The notes: generated by a model from the letters alone, not told the origin. DNA of 64,000 nucleotides from Aliishimia sp039978895 (GCA_039978895.1 JBDWAL010000061.1:1-64000); one strand, 5' to 3'; positions 24,678 through 33,213 are shown, counted from the first letter of the stretch. Numbers and translations are program-made.

Positions 24678-25624
24678 CCCAACCGTGTTTCGCGTAAGGC
24701 GCGCAGCACAGCGACGATCTCACGATCCCGCTGTGCGGCCATGTCCTCGAAGTGACGATCGCCCGCGATTGCATTGCAGCCATCTACCATTCGGTCGCGT
24801 AAATCACGGGTCAGTTCCGGGGCTTCCAATCGGGTCCAAGGCAGTTTCAACGCCGGGCCAAACTGGTCCAAGTTGGTGGCCATCCCCCCTGCCCCACAGG
24901 CCACATGAAACGCCATGCATTGACCTTGACTTACCATGCGCGGCGCCGGGCCATTCATCAGCGCGATATCGATATCCTCTGGTGTGGCTTCTCCATTGGA
25001 AACCATATGCAGGGCCTCACGCCAAAGCGCTTCCTGCAAACGGGTGGCCACAAAGCCCGGAATCTCCTTTTTCATCAACAACGGGGCCTTGCCCGCGATG
25101 TCATAGAATTTTCCGGCCCAGTCCACAGCCTCGGGCGCCGTTTTATCGCCCCCGACGATTTCCACCAAGGGCAGCAAATACGGTGGGTTAAATGGGTGCC
25201 CGATGACCGTGCGTTCAGGTGTCGCGCAGCTGACTTGAATCTCTGACATGGTCAGGCCAGAGGTCGACGAGCCAATCACCACAGAAGCCGGTAAGATATC
25301 CCCCATTTTTTGATAGAGCGCTTGCTTTATGTCCAACCGTTCTGGGGCGCTTTCCTGAACGAATTCGGCACTATCCAAAGCCTCCTCAAGATCTGTCACA
25401 ATACGCAACCGATCCAACGAGGCCCCCTCTGCGAGGCCCAATTCAGTCAAACTGCCCCAAGCCGTCTTAAGGATAGAGTAAAATGCATCCGTCTCTGCGG
25501 CGTCATGCAGATAGGCGGTCACATCGTACCCACGCCCCAAAAAATGCGCAGCCCAACCACCGCCAATGGGTCCGGCACCAATAGTGGTAACTTTGGTGAT
25601 CTTTGAGGGATCAGGATACATCAT
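24674..25624 (-). CDS. L-carnitine-dehydrogenase-like 3-hydroxyacyl-CoA dehydrogenase family enzyme
   Basis: A 316-residue NAD-dependent dehydrogenase. An N-terminal Rossmann fold (GAGPIGGGWAAHFLGRG) is followed by FVQESAPERLDIKQALY, IGSSTSGL, the active-site HPFNPPYLLPLVE and the substrate helix EALWREALHMVS. This whole set of motifs matches L-carnitine dehydrogenase (CdhA) much more closely than ordinary 3-hydroxyacyl-CoA dehydrogenases, from memory of that family. It would oxidise a 3-hydroxy acid to a 3-keto acid for the BKACE enzyme. ATGATG at the start overlaps the enoyl-CoA hydratase stop. It is the last gene of its operon; no thioesterase like CdhB is nearby. Confidence 0.85.
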   Translation of the reverse strand: MMYPDPSKITKVTTIGAGPIGGGWAAHFLGRGYDVTAYLHDAAETDAFYSILKTAWGSLTELGLAEGASLDRLRIVTDLEEALDSAEFVQESAPERLDIKQALYQKMGDILPASVVIGSSTSGLTMSEIQVSCATPERTVIGHPFNPPYLLPLVEIVGGDKTAPEAVDWAGKFYDIAGKAPLLMKKEIPGFVATRLQEALWREALHMVSNGEATPEDIDIALMNGPAPRMVSQGQCMAFHVACGAGGMATNLDQFGPALKLPWTRLEAPELTRDLRDRMVDGCNAIAGDRHFEDMAAQRDREIVAVLRALRETRLG

Positions 25625-26424
25625 TCACCTTTAAAGTTGGGTTCGCGTTTTTCAACAAAAGCGGCCACGCCTTCGGCAGCATCATCAGATTTCAACATCT
25701 TGCGATAGGTTGGCATCGGGTCCGAACGCATTTTGTGGAACGCCTGTTCTAGGGGCACCGCCTCAATTTCGCGCTGCACTTCTTTCACAGATTGCATCGC
25801 CAAGGGGGCCGACCACGCAATCGACGCCGCCCATTCGCGCGCCGCGTCCATCAATTGTTCTTTGGGTACAACTTTGTTGACCAAACCATAATGGGCGGCT
25901 TCAATTGCAGTCATGCGTCGGCCCAGTAAGAACATCTCCATGGCGATGTTATGCGGGATACGGCGCGGCAAGCGTTGCAACGCCCCCGCATCCGGAACGA
26001 TCCCCAACGGCATCTCTGGCAAACCGAACTCAACATGCTCAGCGGCAATCAACAAATCACACCCCAACGCCATCTCAAAACCGCCACCAATGGCAAGCCC
26101 GTTGATGGCGGCAATCACGGGCTTGTTCAGGTCCCAATTCTCGGTCAGTCCTGTGAAGCCACCAAAGCCATAGTCATCGCTTTCCCACCAGTTATCGAGC
26201 TGCATCTCCCCATCGTTGAGCGCCTTGAGATCCCATCCGGCCGAGAATATTTTCTCCCCCCCGCCTGTCAAAATGGCACAGCGTAAGTCTTTGTCTTCAT
26301 GTAATTCCTGAAATGCGGCTGCTAATGCCTGCGACGTGGGCACGTCAATCGCATTCACTTTACCCCGTTCTAAGGTGACCTCTAGAACATGACCTTCGCG
26401 GTGTACCTTTACGCCGTCTGACAT
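25621..26424 (-). CDS. Enoyl-CoA hydratase/isomerase family protein
   Basis: A 267-residue crotonase-fold protein. The oxyanion-hole pattern INGLAIGGGFEMALGCDL (near residue 110) and FGLPEMPLGIVPDAG (near 140) with the conserved catalytic Glu are visible. Typical members hydrate trans-2-enoyl-CoA or act as crotonobetainyl-CoA hydratase (CaiD). In this cluster, with an acyl-CoA dehydrogenase, CoA-transferase and carnitine-dehydrogenase-like enzyme, a crotonobetainyl-CoA-hydratase-type role is plausible. The gene starts 4 bases after the monooxygenase stop, so the two are in one operon. Confidence 0.87.
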   Translation of the reverse strand: MSDGVKVHREGHVLEVTLERGKVNAIDVPTSQALAAAFQELHEDKDLRCAILTGGGEKIFSAGWDLKALNDGEMQLDNWWESDDYGFGGFTGLTENWDLNKPVIAAINGLAIGGGFEMALGCDLLIAAEHVEFGLPEMPLGIVPDAGALQRLPRRIPHNIAMEMFLLGRRMTAIEAAHYGLVNKVVPKEQLMDAAREWAASIAWSAPLAMQSVKEVQREIEAVPLEQAFHKMRSDPMPTYRKMLKSDDAAEGVAAFVEKREPNFKGE

Positions 26425-26428
26425 CTGC

Positions 26429-27469
26429 TTATCCTTCTTTGAATTCCGGCATGACTTCGTTCACAAACATCCGCAGCGATTTTTGCTGTGACGCGTGATC
26501 TAGTCCCATTGAGGCGTAATAGATGAACTCGTTCACCCCCAAGGCCTGATATCGTTTGAGTTTTTCAATGACGCGATCAGGCGACCCAAACATCAGATTT
26601 TCCTCAAGCATGGCAGGGTCATATTGCTCACGCCCCTCTAAGTCATCCAGTGGAATCGAGCTTGGAAAGCCATTGTGTACATCGCCTGCGTTTCGAAACA
26701 GATTTTCAAATTGGCTAAGCACAGTTCGGATCGCGTTGAGGGCCTTTTGACGACCTGCCTCATTGTCATAGACACAAGCATGACGCATCAAAGCAAACCG
26801 CGGTGTCCATCCGTTGTCGGCTTTCGCAATCGCTTCGTCCAACTGTTGTTTATACAGTTCCGCCTCTTCAAATCCACGCGTCAGCGGCCAGCAGTTCACA
26901 TGGCATTTGTTACGGATGGCATAGTCATATGTGATGGGCGAACGGGCCGCGACCCAAACGGGGACTTCTTTTTGCAAAGGTTTGGGCACTGACGTTGATC
27001 TTGGGAACTGCCAATAGTCCCCGTCATGCGCGTAATCACCCGCCCATAATTCACGCACCGCTGGCAGCATTTCTTGCATATAACGCCAAGCGTCGGATTG
27101 CTTCAGCCCGGGTCTCATCCGGTCAAATTCGCGCTGATAAGCGCCCGAGCCAATGCCAAATTCCAATCGCCCGCCGCTAATCAGATCGGTAAACGCCGCC
27201 TCTCCGGCCAGTTTGATCGGATGCCAATAGGCCGCCGTGGCCACAGCCGTGCCCAAACGGATGCGATTGGTTTGCGTTGACCACCATGTCAGCAGTTGAA
27301 ACGGGTTTGGCGCAATGGTCATTTCCAGCGCGTGATGTTCTGCCGACCAAACAGTATCAAAGCCGCCCAGCTCAGCTATTTGCACCATCTCAAGAGTATG
27401 GCGCGCGACGTCTTGCATGTTCAAACTGTCATCAATCCGTTCCATATTCACAGCAAGTTGGAATTTCAT
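26429..27469 (-). CDS. LLM-class flavin-dependent monooxygenase
   Basis: A 346-residue bacterial-luciferase-like monooxygenase, a TIM barrel that uses reduced FMN from a separate reductase. Features are QIAELGGFDTVWSAEHH (near residue 30), RIRLGTAVATAAYWHPI (near 70) and GGRLEFGIGSGAY (near 100). RutA (pyrimidines) and TgnA (trigonelline) belong to this class; both open a nitrogen heterocycle. The flavin reductase that would serve it is probably the domain fused to the CoA-transferase in the divergent operon. The ATG is preceded by AAGGA. A 219-bp gap follows the aldehyde dehydrogenase stop upstream. Confidence 0.87.
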   Translation of the reverse strand: MKFQLAVNMERIDDSLNMQDVARHTLEMVQIAELGGFDTVWSAEHHALEMTIAPNPFQLLTWWSTQTNRIRLGTAVATAAYWHPIKLAGEAAFTDLISGGRLEFGIGSGAYQREFDRMRPGLKQSDAWRYMQEMLPAVRELWAGDYAHDGDYWQFPRSTSVPKPLQKEVPVWVAARSPITYDYAIRNKCHVNCWPLTRGFEEAELYKQQLDEAIAKADNGWTPRFALMRHACVYDNEAGRQKALNAIRTVLSQFENLFRNAGDVHNGFPSSIPLDDLEGREQYDPAMLEENLMFGSPDRVIEKLKRYQALGVNEFIYYASMGLDHASQQKSLRMFVNEVMPEFKEG

Positions 27470-27688
27470 GTCGATGTCCTTTCTTGTATGATCATCACAA
27501 TGTTTCGATCATTTTGGGTGCGTTCGATTGGGTAAAACCCGGCGACATTTTTCACCCGCTAGGGTTGGAAATGCCGGGTCTGTTCGTTGGCCTGGGTCAC
27601 CACCTCATTCGCGCAACAGGCAGGTGGTAAAATCCGGATCGTCTTGCCGCCCGCGTTGCTGCAGCGGCAGCTTTTAAAGCCACGATGT
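27470..27688 (-). other. 219-bp gap within an operon, possible short remnant
   Basis: On the minus strand an ATG overlaps the aldehyde dehydrogenase stop as ATGA and opens a short frame of about 31 codons that begins MNIVALKAAAAATRAARR and stops soon after. It matches nothing I know and is probably the stub of a lost coupled gene. A GCTGC/GCAGC hairpin lies at about 27658-27671. Confidence 0.3.
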
Positions 27689-29170
27689 TCATCGCATTAC
27701 AAAAGGATTGGCCATTGGCGCATCGGATGTATTGATCCAGATCGTCTTGGGACGGGTGTAATCATAAATCGCCTGAAACCCGCTTTCGCGGCCATAACCC
27801 GACCCTTTGACGCCACCAAATTCGGCAATCGGGGACACCACGCGATAGGTGTTCACCCAGACAATGCCCGCCCGAACAGAGTTGGCCATGCGCAAAGAGC
27901 GCGCCGAGTCCTTGGTGAAGATACCAGCCGCGAGCCCGTATTCGGTATCATTGGCCAATGCCAAGACATCCTCTTCGGTTTTGAAGCGTTGCACGGACAG
28001 GACCGGGCCAAATAGTTCCGTATCAACAATCCGCAAATCCTGACGCGGGCATTCGATGATCGTGGGTTCATAAAATAGCCCAGACATGCCTTCGGGCTGC
28101 TTGCCGCCCACCAACACCTTGCCGCCCTCTTCCTGCGCATGGGCAACCTCGCGTTGGATGTGTTCCAATTGACCCGTGGTACATAGCGGCCCCATTTGGG
28201 TGTCTTCGGCCAACGGATCGCCGATGACAATCTGACGGGCCAACGAGATCATCTTTTCAAGGAATTCATCTGCGATGTCTTCGTGCAGATAAAGCCGCGA
28301 TCCTGCGACACAACTTTGCCCTGTCGCGCCGAAAATCCCGGCGATTGAGGCATTCACCGCACTTTCAATATTCGCATCTTCAAAGACAATGAACGGCGAC
28401 TTGCCGCCCAGTTCCAATGAGACCTCCGCAAAGTTTCGTTTCACATTTTCCAACACATGACGGGCTGCATTTGACCCGCCCGTGAATGAGACGCGCGTTA
28501 CCAAAGGATGCCCCGTCAGTGCACGCCCGCACGGCTCGCCATGGCCGGTGACGATGTTGACCACACCGGCGGGAATGCCTGCTTGCTCAATCAGCTTGCC
28601 AAATTCCAGCATCGCGGCACTGGCATGCTCTGACGCTTTCAGAACGACGGTGTTGCCTGCTGCCAAGGCTGGCCCAATCTTGACGGCCACCAGAAATAGT
28701 TGCGAGTTCCACGGCACCACAGCCGCGACAACCCCCAAAGGTTCACGCTTGGTGAAGACAAACATATCCGGCTTATCGATGGGCAGTGTTTCACCGCTCA
28801 CCTTGTCCGCACATCCTGCATAGAAGTGGAAGAACTCGGCGATATATGTCGCCTGCCAGCGGGTTTCTTTCAACATTTTTCCGGTGTCGATGGATTCAAT
28901 CTGACCCAAAAGCTCGGAATGATCGGCCAACAAATCGCCTAGCTTGCGCAAGCATTTTCCGCGCTCTGTTGGTGTCATGTTGGCCCAAGGCCCGGTCGTA
29001 AAAGCTGTATGTGCGGCTTCGACTGCGCGATTTATATCGGCCTCGGTCGCTTCTGGCACACGGCTCCAGACCTTGCCATTGGTCGGGTTTACACTGTCGA
29101 ACGTGCCGCCATCCGCGGCATCGGTCCAGTCTCCGTTGATCAGCATTTGGTAGCTTGTGATGTCAGCCAT
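27689..29170 (-). CDS. Aldehyde dehydrogenase (betaine-aldehyde/TgnC-like)
   Basis: A 493-residue NAD-type aldehyde dehydrogenase. The catalytic Glu region ELGGKSPFI (near residue 265) and the nucleophilic Cys in GQSCVAGSRL (near 300) are present, as is the NAD-binding SFTGGSNAARHV. The C-terminal FGGVKGSGYGRESG is also typical. Start at 29170 has GGGGGAGG ahead of it; the long upstream frame is not coding. It opens the minus-strand operon ending with the carnitine-dehydrogenase-like gene and is divergent from the RidA gene. It is close to the aldehyde dehydrogenases of trigonelline-type ring-cleavage pathways (family memory), but specificity is not provable here. Confidence 0.86.
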   Translation of the reverse strand: MADITSYQMLINGDWTDAADGGTFDSVNPTNGKVWSRVPEATEADINRAVEAAHTAFTTGPWANMTPTERGKCLRKLGDLLADHSELLGQIESIDTGKMLKETRWQATYIAEFFHFYAGCADKVSGETLPIDKPDMFVFTKREPLGVVAAVVPWNSQLFLVAVKIGPALAAGNTVVLKASEHASAAMLEFGKLIEQAGIPAGVVNIVTGHGEPCGRALTGHPLVTRVSFTGGSNAARHVLENVKRNFAEVSLELGGKSPFIVFEDANIESAVNASIAGIFGATGQSCVAGSRLYLHEDIADEFLEKMISLARQIVIGDPLAEDTQMGPLCTTGQLEHIQREVAHAQEEGGKVLVGGKQPEGMSGLFYEPTIIECPRQDLRIVDTELFGPVLSVQRFKTEEDVLALANDTEYGLAAGIFTKDSARSLRMANSVRAGIVWVNTYRVVSPIAEFGGVKGSGYGRESGFQAIYDYTRPKTIWINTSDAPMANPFVMR

Positions 29171-29238
29171 GGCGTGCGCCTCCCCCGTTGTTGCTCCTCT
29201 ATTCATGTCCGCTTTGATTTTGGGCGTACCGGAAAAAA

Positions 29239-29263
29239 CGACATGTCTTGTCGAAAAATCCGA
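29239..29263. promoter_or_regulatory. CGACA/TGTCG repeat in divergent promoter
   Basis: Between the aldehyde dehydrogenase and RidA starts lies CGACATGTCTTGTCG, a pair of 5-bp inverted arms with a 5-bp spacer, followed by AAAAATCCGA. The right part, TGTCGA then TCCGA, resembles the palindrome near 23553. It may be a second site for the AraC-type regulator and tie both divergent operons to it. Confidence 0.4.
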
Positions 29264-29312
29264 AAGGGGTCTTTGGGGATCAAGGCAGACTAACGGAAAG
29301 GGAGGCGCATAA

Positions 29313-29711
29313 ATGGCCAAGAAAAAGCAAGTGATCGGCGGCCCGTTGGAAATAGACGGACGGGTTTTATCCCTTTCGCGCGGCATCCGCGCTGGCGATT
29401 TTGTCTACCTCACGGGTCAGATTCCCATGAAGAACGGCGCCCCGATGACAACAGGCACCATAGAAGACCAAACTCGCGCTGTGTTGGATGATATCACCGC
29501 AACATTGGCGCTGGCGGATTGCACCCGTGAGGATGTGATCAAGGCGATGGTTTGGCTGCGTGATCGCGATGACTTTCCGGGGTTCAACGCCGTTTACGGC
29601 GCGTATTTCCCGGTTGAGCCCCCCACACGTTCAGCCGTAGTCAGTAATCTGCTAGTTGATGCACGCGTAGAGGTAGAGGTGGTCGCGTACCGCCCGCTTG
29701 ACGATGCATAG
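29313..29711 (+). CDS. RidA family protein (RutC-like)
   Basis: A 132-residue RidA/UK114-type protein. Motifs in order are FVYLTGQIPMKNGAP (near residue 30), DDITATLALADCTREDV (near 65), a MVWLRDRDDFPGFNAVYGAYF stretch cut here to residues 85-105, and the final PTRSAVVSNLLVDARVE containing the family Arg. RutC, a RidA-type aminoacrylate hydrolase-like member, lies beside a flavin-dependent monooxygenase in pyrimidine degradation, which fits the layout here. AGGGAGG lies upstream of the ATG. It overlaps the next gene. Confidence 0.87.
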   Translation: MAKKKQVIGGPLEIDGRVLSLSRGIRAGDFVYLTGQIPMKNGAPMTTGTIEDQTRAVLDDITATLALADCTREDVIKAMVWLRDRDDFPGFNAVYGAYFPVEPPTRSAVVSNLLVDARVEVEVVAYRPLDDA

Positions 29712-30504
29712 GGCCCCAGATGGAACCAGCTATGAACTTAGCGGCCCGGCATCAAATCCGGTTGTGGTGATGATCCACGGATTGGGTCTGAACAAGGATT
29801 GTTGGCAATGGACGACACCGGCGCTGTCTGACCGCTACCGCGTCCTCAGCTTTGATCTTTATGGTCACGGACAAAGCGCACCACCACCGGCCACGCCAAG
29901 CCTTTCTGTGTTCTCAAACCAACTGGCTGGAGTGTTAGATCATTGCGGCATCAAATCGGCTTCGCTGGTCGGGTTTTCCCTTGGCGGCATGATCGCACGC
30001 CGTTTTGCGCAAGACATGCCTGCGCGCACCGATGCGCTTGCAATCCTGCACTCCCCCCATAAACGCAGCCAAGATGCCCAAGACGCCATTCTCAAACGGG
30101 TCGAACAAGCCCGACATGAAGGACCACAATCAACCGTTGAAGCCGCTTTGGAGCGTTGGTTCACTGCTGACTTCAGACAAGCCAACCCCGCGATGATGCA
30201 AACCGTCCGGGGTTGGGTCATGGCCAATGATATCGCGATTTATCACACGATCTACAGTGTGCTGGCCGATGGAATTGATGAAATCGTGGCGCCCTCCCAA
30301 CCGATCACCTCGCCGACCTTGGTCATCACAGGCGACGAAGACTACGGAAATGGCCCTGACATGACCCACGCAATTGCCGCCGACATTCCCGGCGCACAGG
30401 TTGTGATCCTTAAGGGCTTGCGTCACATGGCTTTGGCCGAAAACCCCGAAGCATTGAACACCCCGCTGCGGGCATTTCTTGACACAGTAGAGCCACGCTT
30501 ATGA
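29704..30504 (+). CDS. Alpha/beta-fold hydrolase (RutD/TgnD-like)
   Basis: A 266-residue alpha/beta hydrolase. The nucleophile elbow GFSLGG (Ser near residue 92), the oxyanion-region HGLGLN, and the C-terminal catalytic His in LKGLRHMALAENP are seen; the acid is likely the Asp in VITGDEDYGNG. The ATG at 29704 lies inside the RidA 3' end (overlap of 8 bases); a TTG two codons upstream is an alternative. Hydrolases of this type remove formamido or carbamoyl groups in ring-opening pathways (RutD, TgnD). Confidence 0.83.
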   Translation: MHRAPDGTSYELSGPASNPVVVMIHGLGLNKDCWQWTTPALSDRYRVLSFDLYGHGQSAPPPATPSLSVFSNQLAGVLDHCGIKSASLVGFSLGGMIARRFAQDMPARTDALAILHSPHKRSQDAQDAILKRVEQARHEGPQSTVEAALERWFTADFRQANPAMMQTVRGWVMANDIAIYHTIYSVLADGIDEIVAPSQPITSPTLVITGDEDYGNGPDMTHAIAADIPGAQVVILKGLRHMALAENPEALNTPLRAFLDTVEPRL

Positions 30505-32597
30505 GCACGCAAATCCTCAAGGGGCTACGGGTTTTGGACCTGAGCCGCATGTTATCTGGCCCCTATTGCACCATGCATTTGGCCGATCATGGCGCCGAAG
30601 TGATCAAGATCGAAGGCGGCGCGGGTGACACAAGCCGCGGCAATGGGCCGTTTCGAAGTGATGACCCTGATCAAGAATGGGCCGGGTATTTTGTTAGCCT
30701 CAATCGGGGCAAGAAAAGCATCCAACTGGACCTCAAATCGGCTGAAGGCAAAGCACAATTTCGCGCCCTTGCTGCGAGTGCTGATGTTGTGGTTGAAAAT
30801 TTCCGCCCCGGTGTGATGGACCGGTTGGGGCTCTCCTACGAAACCCTAACGCGCGATAATCCCAAGCTGGTTTATGCCGCAATCCGAGGGTTTGGCGATC
30901 CGCGCACAGGGGAAAGCCCCTATGCCAACTGGCCCTCCTATGATGTAGTTGCACAGGCCATGGGCGGGTTGATGTCTATCACTGGCGCGGATGCAAATAG
31001 CCCGACCAAAACGGGCCCCGGTGTCGGGGATATCTTTGCAGGCATGGTGATGGCATTTGGCATCATGGCTGCTTTGCGCGAAGCTGACGCAACTGGCAAA
31101 GGGCAATTCGTCGATGTGGCGATGTATGACGCAATGATCTCGTTGTGCGAACGCATGGTGTATTTGCATGATTTTACTGGCCTGATCCCCGGCCCAGAAG
31201 GCAATCGTCATCCGTTCCTAAGCCCTTTCGGCCTGTACCCCGCAGCAGATGGGGACATCGCGCTCGGTATTGTCGATGACGCTTTTTGGCAGCGCTTGGT
31301 TGAATTGATGGGACGCCCCGAGCTTGGCAAAGACCCCTTGTTCGCGAACCGCGCATCGCGCGCCCAAAACGCAGAAACGGTCGATCGGCTCGTCTCGCAG
31401 TGGTCCTCAAAACGCAGCAAGGCTGAGCTGACAGAAACCCTGGGGGGGCAAGTTCCTTTTGGCCCGTTGAACACCATTGCAGATATTGCGCATGACCCAC
31501 ATGTCGCAGCCCGCAAGATGTTGGCGCAAGTGAGCACTCCTGATCCTGCGCAAAAACCTTGGACGGTTGCCGCCAATCCGTTGCGCTTTGCTGGCCATGA
31601 CCACGCAGATTTAACGCCACCACCCGCCTTGGGGGCTGACAACCACATGCTGGACACGGCCCACCCTCCCGTCGCAATAGACCCTGACACCAAACGCAGT
31701 CTGCGTGACGCCTTTGGCCGCTTTGCAACGGGTGTGACCGTGGTGACGACACGTCAGCAAGATGGTGCCCCGCGCGGCTTTACGGCAAATTCCTTTACGT
31801 CGGTCTCGCTTGATCCGCCGCTATTGCTGGTGTGTATCGGCAAGGCCGCGCTGTCCTGCGACGTTTTCGCCACGTCAGATCACTTCACAATCAATATTCT
31901 CGCGGATGACCAAAAGGAAGTTTCCGGCCTCTTTGCATCGCAATCAGAGGATAAATTTGCCCTTGCCGATTGGCATGCAGATGCGCAGAACATGCCAGCC
32001 CTTGATGGCGCTTTGGCCCGCTTTAGTTGTGCGCGTCACCGTCTGGTGGATGCAGGGGATCATTTGATCCTGATTGGCCGCGTACTGGACTTTGAAACGT
32101 CGGATGGCAAACCGCTGGGGTACTACAAAGGGGCCTATTTCGACATCGGTTTGGACCGCGCACTCACTGAGGCGGCAACCGCTGGCGATGTGAGCATCGC
32201 AGCGGTCTTGTCGCATGAAAACTCCCTGCTTTTGCTCGAAGATCAACAGGGTGGCGTTACGTTGCCCACAGGCCCGTCTATAGACGCACTTTCGCGAACT
32301 TTGACGGACCTAAACTTATCCCCCGAATTGGCCCATCTTTATGCCGTTTACCAAGTCACAGACACAGGTGCGCAACGCATTGTATATCACGGCACGGTGC
32401 AGGGCGCGCCGCAAAAGGGTCTGAAATTCTTTGATCTGGACGCCCTGCCCCTCGCGCGTGTCCAAGACGATGCCGAACGGTCACTTCTGCGCCGATATGC
32501 ACAAGAAAACCAACACGGCACCTTTGGCATTTACCACGGAACTGAAGTGGAAGGCGTGGTGCACACTCTCGCTGGAAACCACAAATACCATATCTGA
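30501..32597 (+). CDS. Class III CoA-transferase fused to flavin reductase, with NUDIX-like tail
   Basis: A 698-residue three-part protein. Residues 1-395 are a CaiB/BaiF-type CoA-transferase with the catalytic Asp in GPGVGDIFAG (Asp177). Residues 395-560 are a flavin reductase of the RutF type (DAFGRFATGVTVVTT, then GFTANSFTSVSLDPPLLLVC and FTINIL). Residues 560-698 look like a degenerate NUDIX-type fold (LSHENSLLLLEDQQGGVTLP). The reductase domain could supply FMNH2 to the LLM monooxygenase of the divergent operon. The whole frame is continuous and the ATG overlaps the hydrolase stop by ATGA, so the fusion is genuine as read. Confidence 0.85.
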   Translation: MSTQILKGLRVLDLSRMLSGPYCTMHLADHGAEVIKIEGGAGDTSRGNGPFRSDDPDQEWAGYFVSLNRGKKSIQLDLKSAEGKAQFRALAASADVVVENFRPGVMDRLGLSYETLTRDNPKLVYAAIRGFGDPRTGESPYANWPSYDVVAQAMGGLMSITGADANSPTKTGPGVGDIFAGMVMAFGIMAALREADATGKGQFVDVAMYDAMISLCERMVYLHDFTGLIPGPEGNRHPFLSPFGLYPAADGDIALGIVDDAFWQRLVELMGRPELGKDPLFANRASRAQNAETVDRLVSQWSSKRSKAELTETLGGQVPFGPLNTIADIAHDPHVAARKMLAQVSTPDPAQKPWTVAANPLRFAGHDHADLTPPPALGADNHMLDTAHPPVAIDPDTKRSLRDAFGRFATGVTVVTTRQQDGAPRGFTANSFTSVSLDPPLLLVCIGKAALSCDVFATSDHFTINILADDQKEVSGLFASQSEDKFALADWHADAQNMPALDGALARFSCARHRLVDAGDHLILIGRVLDFETSDGKPLGYYKGAYFDIGLDRALTEAATAGDVSIAAVLSHENSLLLLEDQQGGVTLPTGPSIDALSRTLTDLNLSPELAHLYAVYQVTDTGAQRIVYHGTVQGAPQKGLKFFDLDALPLARVQDDAERSLLRRYAQENQHGTFGIYHGTEVEGVVHTLAGNHKYHI

Positions 32598-32610
32598 CAG
32601 GAGAAACCTT

Positions 32611-33213
32611 ATGATCCCCGAATTGCGCAAAGTCATCACGTTTGACGAAGATATCCACACCGAAGGCGGGCGGTCTTGCGATCCCATTTTACGCATGATT
32701 GGCGTGGCGGCTGTGGTCGCGAACCCTTGGGCGGGACGCGGTTTTGTTGAAGACTTACAACCTGAAATTCAACGCATGGCGCCGGTCTTGGGCGAAATGC
32801 TGTCGGATCGTCTGATCGCGCTGGCAGGATCGGGCGATGCCATCGAGGCCTATGGCAAAGCTTGTATCGCGGGCACAAGCTGTGAAATTGAACACGCCTC
32901 TGCGCTGATCCACACGCTGCAATTTGGCAATTTTTATCGCGAAGCCGTGGACGCCAAAAGCTATCTGGGGTTCACGAACACCCGTGGTCCGGCCAACACT
33001 CAGATACAAATCCCGCTGATGGACAAACATGATACCGGTCGCCGCTCTCATTACTTAACTGCGCAATTTTCAATCTACGATGCACCGGGCGTGGATGAAC
33101 TGGTTGTGGCGCTTGGCGCAGCCACCCGAGGTCGCCCGCATCACCGCATTGGCGATCGTTATTCCGATTTGGCCGCCCTTGGCCGAGATGTAGAGAACCC
33201 AGCAGGGGTTTAG
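32611..33213 (+). CDS. DUF1185 (amino acid synthesis) family protein
   Basis: A 200-residue protein of the DUF1185 family, with the N-terminal RKVITFDEDIHTEGG and central VAAVVANPWAG patterns and a C-terminal ALGAATRGRPHHRIGDR. These proteins are linked by gene context to flavin-dependent monooxygenases and amide-containing compounds; no enzyme activity is established as far as I know. It is the last gene of the plus-strand operon (13 bases after the fusion gene, AGGAG upstream of ATG), followed by a terminator. The ATG at 32611 is clearly the start; the longer frame overlaps the fusion gene. Confidence 0.8.
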   Translation: MIPELRKVITFDEDIHTEGGRSCDPILRMIGVAAVVANPWAGRGFVEDLQPEIQRMAPVLGEMLSDRLIALAGSGDAIEAYGKACIAGTSCEIEHASALIHTLQFGNFYREAVDAKSYLGFTNTRGPANTQIQIPLMDKHDTGRRSHYLTAQFSIYDAPGVDELVVALGAATRGRPHHRIGDRYSDLAALGRDVENPAGV

